From contig NW_004454175.1 of NCBI RefSeq assembly GCF_000283155.1, positions 6,584,099 to 6,648,098 of the forward strand: a stretch of DNA of 64,000 bases. Reading direction: 5' to 3'. The position numbers and the translations under genes were made by a program. Shown in pieces: positions 1 to 10,740 of this stretch; positions within the stretch are counted from its first letter, which is position 1; each line of letters starts with the position of its first letter. Origin of the DNA: Ceratotherium simum simum. Taxonomy: Eukaryota > Chordata > Mammalia > Perissodactyla > Rhinocerotidae. The notes beneath the pieces were generated by a model. The model made no database searches. It was given only the letters and a program-made list of their open reading frames with translations, and was not told the DNA's origin.

Positions 1-2290
1 CAGATGGGGCACAAATTGCCTGGATTGCCGACTCTGTTCACTAGAGGCCTAACTCGACACCCTGGTATATTTAAGTTCAGCTATCTAACTATAGCAGTAC
101 CTGGAGGACTTTTAGCTCAGTATTTTGCAAAAACAACAAAAGGATTTTTTGATAGTTACCAAATCAATACACTATAAGACTTCTATTCAGTCTAGTATAC
201 ATATTTATATACAACTACTTGCAAAAGCTGTGTGTTGTGTTGGCTCTCAATGTCTACCTTCGACTTCCTTTTTGCTTAGGAATAGGTAATGACCTCAAAT
301 CTACTCACAAAAATTCTAGGCAGAAAGAATCCCCTGTAGTGGGTGTCATGCTTCTCTTGTGCCATGCTGTCTGTACTTTTGTTTCAAGCCTCTTACTACT
401 GGAACCTAACCTTTTTTTTTTCCTATCATTGCTTACAGAGTCACACAAAGGACACCTTTAAGCACTGAATCATTTTTGGAAGATTTCTGTGGAAGACTTA
501 GCTTGTCCCCCAGATACTTTGTATGCATTCTTAGTGTGAATGTCTGCCCGATGTTGCCCATCTGATCTCTTTAATTGCAGAGTCTCTGTGTTCTTGTTGA
601 CCAGTGTTCCTGCTGCCTGATCAGCATTCTGAATATGGTAGTGAGGAGAGTGGTGAGGGCATTTTAAATGTCCTTTGTGGACAAGAGTCACTTTATGTGT
701 GTGGATCAAGACAAAGACAGATTTTCCCCATTATTCAGCATCAAGACAATAGTGGGTTAACACAATTTAGCATTCTCCTGTCATCTTTCTGTTTATTTTC
801 TGTTTTTTGACTTCATATCCAAAAGAAAGGAGACACGTTTGTACCCTTGAACCTGGGGAAGAAGTCAGTAAAACCTGACCTTAGCTGTGGATCTCTGCTC
901 CCGTTGCTTGTAGTTGTATTATTATATGAGTCGACCTCTGCCTACTGCTTTATTGTCAATATTTTTCAAAAGCTGGGTTTATCCCAATGAGGAAAAGCAA
1001 TTACCAATGTGATCAAAATTGCTGAAATCTTTCAGATTTTCAAATAACTCATAAGAGTTCTAAATGGTACTTTGGGGCTTCTTATTATATTCTGCATCAA
1101 ATATGGGAGAAACAGAAAGAAACATGTGGGAATAATTTATAAGGCATTTATATATAATCTAGTTTTATAAATCCATGTAATAAGACTTTCTGGGAATAAT
1201 TTTCATTGATTAACGTTTAGGTAAGTTTGTTATTATTAAATAACCAAGCATGACTTTGTTTCATATCTTTAATCTCTGATTCCTCAAGTTTATTAATTAT
1301 CAAAATAGTTAATTATTTGATAAGTACCAGATAATTTCTTCTAGCTATCTTGTTCTCTAATGATTTCTTAAACAATAAGAACAGCACTTTAATACACAAT
1401 GCTAGATTTTCTCTAGAACATCTATCTCCCTCTTTGGATTTTTAAATAGAGAAAGGAAATAGGGTAATAGAGCATTAATATTGTCTTTTTTAATATGATA
1501 AATGAGCTATTTCCAAAATCTACACTTTATAACATTACCTCGAATATTGTATGTAGTGAATTAGCTACATTGATGTATGGAAAAATACAAATAATATTGA
1601 AAATCTTTTTTGTGAAGATCTGCCAAATTTAAGTTTAGAGGCACAATATAAGAGACAGTGTTTTTATCTAATATTATTGTCAAATTTTAAAAGGAACAAG
1701 ACTAGGAAAAATCTCTATGTTTGGACAGTTTTACTCAGTTAAAATGAAGAATAAAATTAAGCTGGTTGTGTGGATAATTAAGGATAAATCATCTTACTTG
1801 AAATATATTGTTGCAACAAATAATGTTGCAGGGTTTTTTTTTTTTTTCATTTTGTTCTGCTAACGTAGATATAGACTTTATATGAACCTCAGGAATAACA
1901 ACAACAAAAAGAATCCAAATATAGCAAAATAGAGTTATAGCTATAACAAACTCAGCATCCTCTATTTAGGCAAGACTGAGACTGCACAAAAGCCTGATAG
2001 AGATTCCATGTTTATTTACTTCAGAGTGCTGAATGAATCAAGTTCAATGAAAAGTGATTTGTAAATTGCTTATTCAGTGAACTTGAATAAATAACTCACA
2101 AATCAATGTCTTACAAGAATTTGGTAACCAGCCTATTTCATCTGAAACCATACTATAGCTTATCAATTTCCTCCTCTAGATAATGTTGAACAGAAAAAAC
2201 TGGAGTAGAAGCAGGCCATTCTACTTACCTGCCAAGAAGGACAGTTCAATACCAAAAGAAGGAAAAATATCCCTGGAGTTTTAAAACAAT
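1..2290. other. Unassigned AT-rich intergenic or intronic DNA
   Basis: I recognise no gene, RNA gene or assignable repeat here. Short open frames exist at 219-461 and 604-810 (plus) and 470-709 (minus). They are under 85 codons, the first starts with TTG, and none resembles a protein family I know. Poly-T and poly-A runs occur (for example 1834-1848). This is best read as non-coding sequence. Confidence 0.6.
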
Positions 2291-3065
2291 ATTCTGTTTC
2301 CAACTACCAGTACTACCCTCAGAACTTCAGAACTGAGGAAGAGGGACCTCTGACACGGACCCTGTGCTTTAGAGGACCTAGATCTGACTTACCATGTTGC
2401 TCTTCATAGAACCATGAGTCTACAGGGCCAAGCAGATGTACACACACAGAGCTTATTTTCCTTCCTTCTAGACCATTCTTCAAGCACCTGGGACCCCAAG
2501 CCCACTTCCAGGACCTGCACAGGCTTCTTCTCAGGGCCCTCCTCCCAAGCACTCGGGTCAGAGAAGTGGCCAAGTAGGGGCAATTTGCAGGAGTGTGGAT
2601 AGAGCTTGGATATCCGGGCTAGGGTGTGAGTGGGAGGTCCCTCTTGGGACCAAAAGAGAAGGAAGAGCAAATTACTGGCCAAAGACATAGACCTGGAGCA
2701 GGCACTCTCCTTGCTGTCACATTCTAGTGCACAATTCTGAGAAGTCCAGAAATTTCAAATTTGAACCTGGCCTTCTCGATTGTTATAAAGATACATTTTT
2801 TAAGGTAGGAAAATAGATCTTTTATTTAACGTTTTGTCAGTTTGATTTATAACTAACTATTTAGATATATAGCATATGGGCCACCATTTGTACTCTTGCT
2901 CCAGGCCCTTCAATGTTAAGGACAGGCTCACCAGCTACCACCTTATCTCTCTACTCTCCTGTACAGCCAGTCACTGAGCCGCTGCCCAGGACTCAGCAGC
3001 CTCCCCAATGAGTCCCCTCGCTTCAGGATCCATCCCCGCTCCTGCCTGCCCTCCCCTCCCATCTT
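2291..3065. other. Locally GC-richer unassigned segment upstream of the EIF1 retrocopy
   Basis: The stretch 2320-2700 is clearly more GC-rich than its surroundings and produces overlapping short open frames on both strands (2319-2573, 2404-2688, 2414-2602). Overlapping frames on both strands usually mean high GC with few stops rather than a gene. No domain is recognisable. The texture could be an old LTR, but I cannot name a family. Confidence 0.4.
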
Positions 3066-3640
3066 CCACAGGCCATTTCCACCGAGGAAAAGGAATCCTA
3101 TTGTATGTCCGCTACCCAGAACCTCCCCTCTTTCGACCCCTTTGCTAATGCAAGTAAGGGTGATGATCTGCTTCCTGCTGGCACTGAGGATTATATCCAT
3201 GTAAGAATTCAACACAGAAATGGTGGGAAGACTCTTACCACTGTCCAACAGATCGCTGATGATTGCTATAAAAAGAAACTAGTGAAGGCATTTGAGAAGA
3301 AATTTGCTTGCATTTGGTACTGTAATTGAGCATCCAGAATATGGAGAAGTAATTCAACTATAGGGTGACCAGCACAAGAACATATGACAGTTCCTGGTAG
3401 AGATTGGACTGACTAAGGACGACCAGCTGAAGGTTTATGGGTTTTAAGTGCTTTTGGCTCACTGAAGCCTAAGTGAGGATTTCTTTGCAATGAGTAGGAT
3501 TTCCCTTCTGTCCCTTGTCGCAAGGTTAAAAACCTCACCGCTTGTATAATGTAATCATTTGGAGTCTGCTTTTAATGTGAACTAGTGTAACTTCTTCATG
3601 TAATAAACTGAAAAGATCTACACTGTCTAGTCTTGAAGTC
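3066..3640 (+). pseudogene. EIF1: EIF1 (eIF1/SUI1) processed pseudogene
   Basis: Functional EIF1 binds the 40S ribosomal subunit and enforces AUG selection during scanning. This copy cannot do so. The frame from ATG 3105 reads as EIF1 almost throughout, including SFDPFANASKGDDLLPAG near residue 10 and KKKLVKAFEKKFAC near residue 58. The parental gene has introns and this copy has none, so it is a retrocopy. A single-base insertion near 3310-3316, after the FAC motif, shifts the frame to a stop at 3327-3329. In the original frame a second stop lies at about 3361, where a Gln codon has become TAG. The ancestral stop falls at 3445-3447, so the coding region spans 343 bp against 342 bp for an intact 113-residue gene, consistent with one net inserted base. 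Some 5'UTR-like sequence precedes the ATG, and a polyadenylation signal AATAAA lies at about 3602. There are several missense changes. Confidence 0.93.
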
Positions 3641-4053
3641 CCTCATTTAAAAAGAGATCAAACAGTAGGTGTCTGGCAGTGTCCAGCCTGAAACAAAGCA
3701 ATAACATGATGTTTTGGCCAAGCCTACAGCCCCAGGATCACTGATGGCTACATCTGGCCACAAGCTCCTTGGCTCGCTCTCTACAGAGTTCTGCGAGAAT
3801 GTCGCCACCTGAACAGCCCTCAGGGAATCTGAGAGGAGACGACGGGGTAAAGCAGCGATGGCAGATGTTTCCGCTAGAAGGAAGTCTTTGGTAGTCAAAG
3901 AATGATCCCCTGGTGTCTCCAACCTGACCAGGTGGCAGCCACCTTCCCTCTGATGAGGTGATAGGATATCTGGCTTGCCACCAAGGTCTTTTTGACCAGA
4001 CGTATCCTAGCTAATCCATGTCCAAACACCAGAATGTGAGTCCAATCTTCTAT
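3641..4053 (+). other. Probable extended 3'UTR of the EIF1 retrocopy
   Basis: There is no poly-A tract after the first AATAAA at about 3602, so the inserted cDNA probably used a more distal polyadenylation site. The sequence onward to the ERE insertion at 4054, and again from 4300 to about 4400, is GC-richer than the flanks and I believe it resembles the long EIF1 3'UTR. I infer this rather than show it. Minus-strand open frames at 3647-3922 and 3895-4149 are antisense chance frames. Confidence 0.45.
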
Positions 4054-4299
4054 CAGAGTTAAACTTTTTTTTTTTTTTTTAAAGATTTTTTTTATTTTAT
4101 TTTTTCCCCCCAAAGCCCCAGTAGATAGTTGTATGCCATAGCTGCACATCCTTCTAGCTGCTGCATGTGGGACTCGGCCTCAGGATGGACGGAGAAGCGG
4201 TGCCTCGATGCGCACCCGGGATCCGAACCCGGGCCACCAGCATTGCAGCGCGCGCACTTAACCACCAAGCCACAGGGCCGGCCCCAGAGTTAAACTTTT
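4054..4299 (-). mobile_element. ERE1-type tRNA-derived SINE with intact target-site duplication
   Basis: On the minus strand the element begins with the ggggccggcc head near 4284 and runs to an A-rich tail, seen as T/A runs at 4069-4100. A Pol III A box (TGGCTTGGTGG) lies at 4262-4272 and a B box (GGTTCGGATCC) at 4219-4229, both read on the minus strand. A 15-bp direct repeat, cagagttaaactttt, flanks it exactly at 4054-4068 and 4285-4299. The perfect duplication and well-kept boxes make this one of the younger insertions in the window. It sits inside what is probably the EIF1 retrocopy's 3'UTR, so it is younger than that copy. Confidence 0.93.
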
Positions 4300-4565
4300 G
4301 ACAAGGGAACAAATTTCACACTGATGTGTCAGCCGCGTAGCCAGCCATAGAGCTCGCAACTTACTAGCAACAGCTGCCCCATGCCATGTGAAGTAACAAA
4401 CTGGTTTTTGGGTTTTTTTTTTTCTTTAGTTTTAACATGATGTAATCTTTGGCACCTACAGCTTCAACAAATCTACTCTTGCTTATGCCATCTCTTACTG
4501 CTTATTAGAAAAATCCAGTGGACATGATCTTCAGGCCTAATCTTGTTCTCTTAACATTATTCATC
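4300..4565. other. Unassigned, partly possible EIF1 retrocopy tail
   Basis: The first about 100 bp may be the end of the EIF1 retrocopy. No clear poly-A tract marks the end of that insertion. The T-rich run at 4413-4424 is on the plus strand and so is not the expected tail. Nothing else is recognised. Confidence 0.35.
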
Positions 4566-4569
4566 GTTA

Positions 4570-4840
4570 CTAGAGACTGGGAAGTCCAAGATAGAGACAT
4601 CTGCAGGTTCGATGTCTGTGAGAACTTGCTTCCTGGTTCCTAGATGGCTGTCTTTTCACTGTGTCCCCACATAGCAGAAGGGGCAAGGGACCTCTCTAGG
4701 GTCTCTTTTATAGAGGCACTAATCCTATTCATAAGGGCTCTGCCCTCATGACCTAATCCCCTCTCAAAGTCCCCATCACATTAGGGATTAGGTTTCAATA
4801 TATGAATTTTGAGAGGACACAAACATTCAGTCTATGGCAG
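4570..4840 (-). mobile_element. MaLR (MLT1/MST-type) LTR fragment, antisense
   Basis: The order gagactgggaagtccaaga, then cccacatagcagaaggggca, then cataagggctctgccctcat, then gacacaaacattcag is the familiar antisense text of MaLR LTRs. The outer end of the LTR is missing at the left, where similarity starts at the gagactggg block. There is no internal coding sequence. The 60.5-kb LTR is of the same group. Confidence 0.72.
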
Positions 4841-5085
4841 CTCCACTCTAGATCTGGTCCTAACCTACATCCCCAGCCTCATCCAGTATATATTAATCTT
4901 TTACTTTCTTTTCTCCAGACCAAGCTTTTTCCTGTTTTTTTTTTTTAATCCTGGGAGAACTCTTGAAATAATTTGCAGATTTTAGAGAACCCTGTATAAA
5001 AGTTATTCTATCTACAGTTCTCAGTATGTTAATGTGAAGAGTAAGTTGTAGACAAAATAATCCAATAACAATTGTCAATGCTTCT
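4841..5085. other. Unassigned, no feature seen
   Basis: AT-rich DNA between the MaLR fragment and the L1 3' end, with a poly-T run near 4934-4946. No coding or RNA feature is supported. Confidence 0.4.
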
Positions 5086-5345
5086 TTTTTAAAAATTTAT
5101 TTTTATTGGGGCATAATTGACAAATAAAATTGTAAGATATTTAAAGTGTACAATGTGATGATTTGCTATACCTGCATATTGTGAAGGGATTGTCCCCCAT
5201 TGATTTAATTAACACTTCCATCACCTCACGCATTTACCACTTTTTCTTTTTTGGTGAGAATATGTAGGTTCTACACTCTTAGTAAATTTCTAATATAAAA
5301 TACAGTATTATTAACTATAGTCACCATGTTCTACGTTAGATCTTC
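5086..5345 (-). mobile_element. L1M 3' UTR end, minus orientation
   Basis: Read on the minus strand, this is the 3' terminal text of mammalian-wide L1M elements. It includes the tatagttaataatactgta block and ends in a caattatgcccc-aataaaaa type terminus at about 5090-5120. The A-tail appears as T-rich sequence at about 5082-5092. A more complete relative lies at 42268-42595. The similarity stops near 5345, where L1 sequence in the opposite orientation begins. Confidence 0.8.
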
Positions 5346-7740
5346 CAAAGAGATCCACACAGAGACACATAATTAAATTATCAAAAGTTAAGTACAAGGA
5401 GAGAATATTAAAAGCAGCAAGAGAAAAGCAACTTGTTACATACAAGGAAACCGTCATAAGACTATAAGCAGATTTTTCAGCAGAAACTTTGCAAGCCAGA
5501 AGGGAGTGGCATGATATATTCAAAGTGCAGAAAGAAAAATAACTGTCAACCAACAATGCTCTACCTGGCAAACTTATCCTAAAGAATTGAAGGAGACAGA
5601 GATTTCTCCAGACAAGCCAAAGCTGAAGGAGTTCATCCCACTAGACCAGCCTTATAAGAAATGTTAAAGGGAATTCTTCAAGCTGAAACTAAAGGATACT
5701 AACCGGTAGCAGGAAAATATATGAAAGTATAAAACTAACTGGTAATGGTAAATATATAGTTCAATTCAGAATACTCTAATGTTGTAATGGTGGTAGGTAA
5801 ATCACATAACTCTATTATAAAGGTTAAAAGACAAGGGTATTAAAAATAACTATAATAATTTTAATGGATATACAATGTAAAATGATATCAAAAACATAAA
5901 AGGGGGGATGTAAATGTGGAGAGCTTTTGTGTGAGTTCAAAGTTAATTTGTCATCAGCCTAAAATAGAATGTTACAAATGTAATGTAAGCTTTAGGGTAA
6001 CCACAAAGCAGAAACCTATAGTAGATACGCAAAAAATCTAAAGAAGGGAATATGAGCATACTGCTACAGAAAATCATATCACAAAAGGGGAGAGCAAGAA
6101 AGGAACAAAGGAATTACAAAACAGCCAGAAAGTAATGAACAAAATGGCAATAGTCAGTCCATACCTACAAATAGTAAATCTGTACCTATGAAATGCATAC
6201 CTATGAATAATTACTTTAAATGTAAATGGACTAAATTCTCCAATAAAAATATATAGAGTGGCTGAATGGATTAAAAAAAAAAAAAAAAAACCAAGACCCA
6301 ATTATATGCTGCTTGCAAGAGATGCACTACAGCTTTAAAGACCCACACAGACTGAAAGCAAAGAGATGAAAAAAAGATATTTCATGCAAATACAAACCAA
6401 AAGAAAGCTGGGGTGGCTATACTTACATCAGAAAAAATAGATTTTACACCACAGACTATAACAAGAGACAAAGTAGGTCATTATATAATGATAAAAAGAT
6501 CAATTCATCAAGAGGATATAACATTTGTAAATATTTATGTACTTAAAATAGGAGTATATGAATACATAAAGCAGATATTAACATATATGAAGGGAGAAAT
6601 AGACAGCAATACAATAATTGTAGGGGACTTCAATACTCCACTTTCAACACTGGATAGATCATCCAGGCAAAAAATCAATAAAGACACATTGGCCGCAAAT
6701 AACACGTTAGACTAGAAAGGCTTAACAGATATATACAGAACATTCCATCCAAAAGCAATAGCATACACATTCTACTCAAGTGCACATGGAACATTCTCCA
6801 GGATAGATTATACCTTAGGTCACAAAATGAGTCTTAATAAATTTTAAAAAGGTTGAAATCATATCAAGCATCTTTTCTGACCACAATGGTATGAAACTAG
6901 AAATAATTACAAGAAGAAAACTGGAAAATTCACAAATATGTGGATATTAAACAATATGCCACTGAACAACCAATGGCTCAAAGAAGAGATCAAGAGAGAT
7001 ATCAAAAAATACCTTGAGACAAATGAAAATGGAAATACAACATACTCAAACTTATGGGATGCAGCAAAAGCAGTTCTAAGAGGCAAGTTCATGGTGATAA
7101 ACGCCTACATCAAGAAACAGGAAAAATCTGAAATAACATAACTTTATACGTCAAGGAACTAGAAAAAGAAGAATAAATCAAGCCCAAAGTTAATAGAAAG
7201 AAGGAAATAACAAAGATCAGAGGGGAAATAAATAAAATACAGGCATACCTTGGAGATATTGTGGGTTCAGTTCCAGACCACTGCAATAAAGCAAATATTG
7301 CAATAAAGTTAGTCACATGAATTTTTTGGTTTTCCAGTGCATATAAAAGTTATGTCTACACTACACTGTAGTCTATTAAGTGTACAGTAGCATTATGTCT
7401 AAAAAACAATTTATATATCTTAATCAAAAAATACTTTATCACTAAAAAATGCTAACCAGCATCTGCGCCCTCAGTGAGTCATAGTCTTTTGCTCATGGAG
7501 GCTCTTCTAAAAAACACAGTATCTGCTAAGTTCAATAAAGCAAAGTGCAATAAAACAAGGTGTGCCTGTAGAGACTAAATGGACAATAGAAAACATCAAT
7601 GAAATTAAGAGCTGGTTTTTTTGAAAAGATAAACAAAACTGGCAAACCTTTAGCTAGATTCAGCAAGAAAAAAGAGGACTCAAAGTCAGAAATGAAAGAG
7701 AAAATATTACTACTGATACCACAGAAATATAAAGGAATGT
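5346..7740 (+). mobile_element. L1M fragment: ORF1 end to mid ORF2, plus orientation, decayed
   Basis: The left part (about 5360-5700) is the 3' portion of an L1M ORF1 and the inter-ORF region, for example gcagcaagagaaaagcaact near 5416. ORF2 begins around 6200 with LNVNGLNSPIKIYRVAEWI-like sequence. An endonuclease-domain stretch with the VGDFNTPLSTLDRSSRQKIN block lies near 6630-6690, in the 100-codon open frame 6413-6715. Stops and frameshifts break the rest. Similarity continues through the [14 protein letters not shown] block (about 7053) and the SWFFEKINK-like block (about 7605-7640), then ends near 7740, so most of the reverse transcriptase domain and everything downstream are absent. 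A Tigger1 copy interrupts it at 7240-7568. Confidence 0.88.
7240..7568. mobile_element. Tigger1-type non-autonomous DNA transposon with TA duplication
   Basis: The 329-bp element starts caggcataccttggagat and ends aaggtgtgcctg. The terminal inverted repeats agree at 12 of the first 13 positions. A TA dinucleotide flanks each end (7238-7239 and 7569-7570), as expected for the Tc1/mariner superfamily to which Tigger belongs. Internal text such as agtctattaagtgtacagta matches the Tigger1 ends. The transposase core is absent, so this is an internally deleted, MITE-like derivative. Removing it rejoins the host L1 reading text. Confidence 0.9.
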
Positions 7741-8122
7741 ATTGTTTCTGCTATATATAATCCTAATGAGGTTTGGTATGTGCTATATGGTATTTACAAT
7801 AATAGTTGTATTTTTCCTTATTTAAAGTTAAAAATGACTTTTATCCAAATTTTCCTTAAAACAGTGAAGTTTACTATTTTTGAAATTATTATTCTTTCCT
7901 TTTCATAAATTAAAAAAATTCTAAAACAGACATAACTTTTTCTAAAATAACTGCCTTGAGCCAAGATGGGATTTAATTTTTCTAATGATAGGTTCTATAG
8001 ATTTCATTTAAATAAAGATCATAAATTGATTTTAATTACTGTTATTTCAATATGAAAATTTATTAACAATGTTTAATAGTAAAGCTATCAAAACCATTGG
8101 CCATAGCAATATGAATATAAAA
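7741..8122. other. Unassigned AT-rich DNA
   Basis: Very AT-rich sequence between the L1 fragment and the ERE. No open frame, RNA gene or repeat is recognised. Confidence 0.5.
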
Positions 8123-8372
8123 CGCCGGCCCAGCGGCATAGCAGTTAAGTTCGTGCATTCTACTCTGGCAGCCTGGGGTTCGCCGGTTCGGAACAGGGGC
8201 GAGGGCCTACTCACCTCTCATCAACCCATGCGGAGGTGGCGTCCTATATAGAAGAGCTATAACTGATATACAACTATGTACTGGGACTTCAGGGAGAACA
8301 AAAAAAGAAAAGAAGAGGAACATTGGCAACAGATGTTAGTGCAGGGCCAATCTTCCTCAAAAAAAAAAAAAA
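8123..8372 (+). mobile_element. ERE SINE, long type with the gatgttag module
   Basis: The head gccggcccagcggcatagca is a degraded tRNA-derived promoter region. The body contains atacaactatgtactgggac, followed by the ggcaacagatgttagtgcag module and an A-run at 8359-8372. The open frame 8069-8251 is simply read-through of this SINE. I could not define a clean target-site duplication. Confidence 0.85.
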
Positions 8373-8559
8373 GAGAGAATTAAAAAAAATATACAAGTTA
8401 GGCATAGTTTTATACAAGACTTGAAAGATATTTTCTTTCTGAGTTATATATCAGGTGCAAATACAGGCCTAGATAGTTAAAAAATTCTTATACACATATG
8501 TTGTTTTCTTGATCTCTTTTATAAGTCTATACATGCGTAAACTAAAAACAAAGGATGAA
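8373..8559. other. Spacer between ERE and hAT-like pseudogene
   Basis: AT-rich, no feature recognised. Confidence 0.4.
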
Positions 8560-9900
8560 ATTCACCTCTTTAATGTGAAACGTGCTTGTCTTTCACTTCA
8601 CAAATACAAAGAAATGAAGTTCGTAGATTGCACAAGCGAGTCAGAGAAAGGGCCCCGCACCTGGCCAGGTAGTTGTGTTGAATGGGAGGGAAAACCTGCG
8701 GTTTTGTTCCGCAGTTCCTCCAAGGGGATTTCAGTAAGACTAGAGACTTGCTGATAATCTTTCTCACTCTCAAATCCAAGCAGCATGGGAAATACTTCAA
8801 GCTTTCTTGTTGTAACATGATTTTTTCCAATGATTCTGTTTCTTTTAAAGCCAAACATCTTGTCACTTGAAGTCAAAACATTTTTTCCAGGGCCTTGCAG
8901 AGACTTGTCCAACGAGTTCATGTGATGAAAAATGTTTGCTAAGCAGGTTAGTCTGCAGCTATTCCTTATCATCCAAGCACTTCATAAAATCTGACCTTCT
9001 GTGTCTTTTCAAGTATTCCTGCAATTTACCTTTTAGCTCACTCACCCTGTAGAGATCCCCTCCTGTGCTGAGTACGTGGGTTTCTGTAGGTAGCATGTTT
9101 ACGTTGTCCAGATTTTTGAAAATCTTTGAGTGAACCAGTCTTTGTTTAATAAAGTTAACCATTTTTATAGCATCACCTACAGCCTTTTTATTTAATGTCC
9201 TGGAGTTTTTGACATGAGTACCTCTCAGTAAAGAAGGTAATGAGCATGACAAGATTGGAATTTTCCTTTTTTATAATAGACACAGAACCTTTCACATAGC
9301 TAGTCATTGACGAGGCACCATGAGCACAGATGCCAATAGTTCCCCAAAACAGGCCTTTTGTTTCCAGATATGATGGCACAACATTAACTCGATCTCGGCC
9401 TCTGCTTGTTTGCAGCAGATAATTTTCTTGAATTTCACCACCATTTAGAAATCATGCAAATGCTACAACATGACACTTACTGATGGAATCTGTTGACTCA
9501 TCAACCTGCAACGGGAAACTATTGTTCTTCAGTTTATTACCCCAGAGCTCTTCAGCATAATGTGACATGTCATCAATATAGACAAATTATTATACTGTGT
9601 AATATGGAAACTTTTCAATTTCTCATATTACAGCTTGTCAGCATTTTCTTCACTATATATTTATATGCTGGAATTTTTAGATTCCCATCAAGTGCATAAT
9701 TTTTTTTTATTTTTCCAGGCAGTAAGTTCTATTACTAAATAAGTTGCTTCCTGAGTCTTTTAACTAAATGTGACTTTTTTAAACTAAAGTTTTACTCTTA
9801 TTTTGAGATTCCAACAGTCATCTAAAATAATCAATTCCTTTACTTGTTAAATGGCTGTGATTTATACTCGAGTCTTTTAAATTTTTCTGCAGCCATTGAT
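8560..9900 (-). pseudogene. hAT-transposase-like pseudogene (ZBED5/SCAND3/ZMYM6 type)
   Basis: Read on the minus strand from about 9900 down to 8560, successive blocks follow the order of the hAT-transposase-derived domain found in ZBED5, SCAND3, FAM200 and ZMYM6-type proteins. An EYKSQPF-like block lies at about 9870 and an AIDDMS-like block near 9560. These are followed by PLQVDESTDSISKCHVV at about 9460-9510, LETKGLFWGTIGICAHGASS at about 9315-9375, IKMVNFIKQRLVHSKIF at about 9125-9170, and RVSELKGKLQEYLKRHRRSD near 9000-9050. The last is the MNSLDKSLQGPGKNVLTSSD block near 8860-8920. The frame changes several times and stops interrupt it, so it is dead. The C-terminal hAT dimerisation region seems lost beyond about 8560. 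The copy is intronless, which fits either a retrocopy of a domesticated gene or a relic hAT element. I see no terminal inverted repeats to decide this. Confidence 0.75.
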
Positions 9901-10740
9901 GCATTTGCAAAATGGAATACAACAACTTGGATAACCAACCCATGCAAAATTCATTAATAACTAGTTTTTAGTGTAAGACTGAACTTGTCTTTTCTCACAC
10001 TAGTACTTGGAAATGACTTAGAAGTTTGTAACTCTTCTCTCTAAACTTATTAGAATTATCCATAGACCTAGGTCTAGAATCTTCTACCTCAAACTCTATC
10101 TTCAAAGAGTTTTTGTTTTGGAAAATAAAAGCACTGATAAAGTATACAACAGAATGACATGATAAATAACAGTGAGAAAAATCATTAAAACATGAGACTT
10201 CCTGTAATACTTCACGGCTGACATACACAAGCCATGTTTTGCAACATTTACAACAATAATAATGCAGCATGAGAGAAAATGTCATGACACATAAAAATAT
10301 CTTCTTTAGAATAAAAGTTTCCCTATATTTTTCTATTATACAGGTAGAACTTGGTCACCCCGATGAGGCAGGCATTGGCACATAAGAGGAGGTTGTGGGA
10401 GACAATTTGGGAGGGAATGGTTGATGTCATCAATCTACTACTCTCCCTTTTGTGCAATACAGTGCTCACCATTCAAGAGTGACTTCCCCTAACTCATGGA
10501 AAAGCTGAGAAAACTCCAGCAAATAACACAGTCCTACTGGACACTGTCAGACGGATCTGCAAGACTGCTAATGAAATTGTTCTCGGGGCCACTCAGTAAC
10601 TACCCATCACTGCAAGTGCTAACATTGCATGGTGTGTGAAGTTTAAAAAAATGCCCCCTCTTTTCCCCACTCTAGTGAAACCCCTAGTGACAACTTGTAG
10701 ACCCCTAGAGTTTCATGGGTGCTCAGGTAAGAAACTTTCT
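9901..10740. other. Unassigned
   Basis: No assignable element. The minus-strand open frame 9995-10285 (96 codons) is Cys- and Ser-rich with no domain I recognise. It sits upstream of the hAT-like pseudogene on the same strand, but I cannot align it to that family. Confidence 0.4.

Noticed and set aside
219..810. Short open frames on both strands near the window start
   Set aside because: Under 85 codons, the first starts at TTG, they overlap antisense, and none has a recognisable domain.
2319..2688. Overlapping frames on both strands that could look like a small gene
   Set aside because: Explained by local GC content with few stops; three mutually exclusive frames and no motif or splice context.
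3647..4149. Minus-strand frames over the EIF1 retrocopy tail
   Set aside because: Antisense to a retrocopy; the second runs into the ERE tail (poly-Lys).
4219..4272. Candidate tRNA gene with A and B boxes
   Set aside because: The boxes belong to a tRNA-derived SINE with a target-site duplication and SINE body, not to a tRNA that could fold and be processed.
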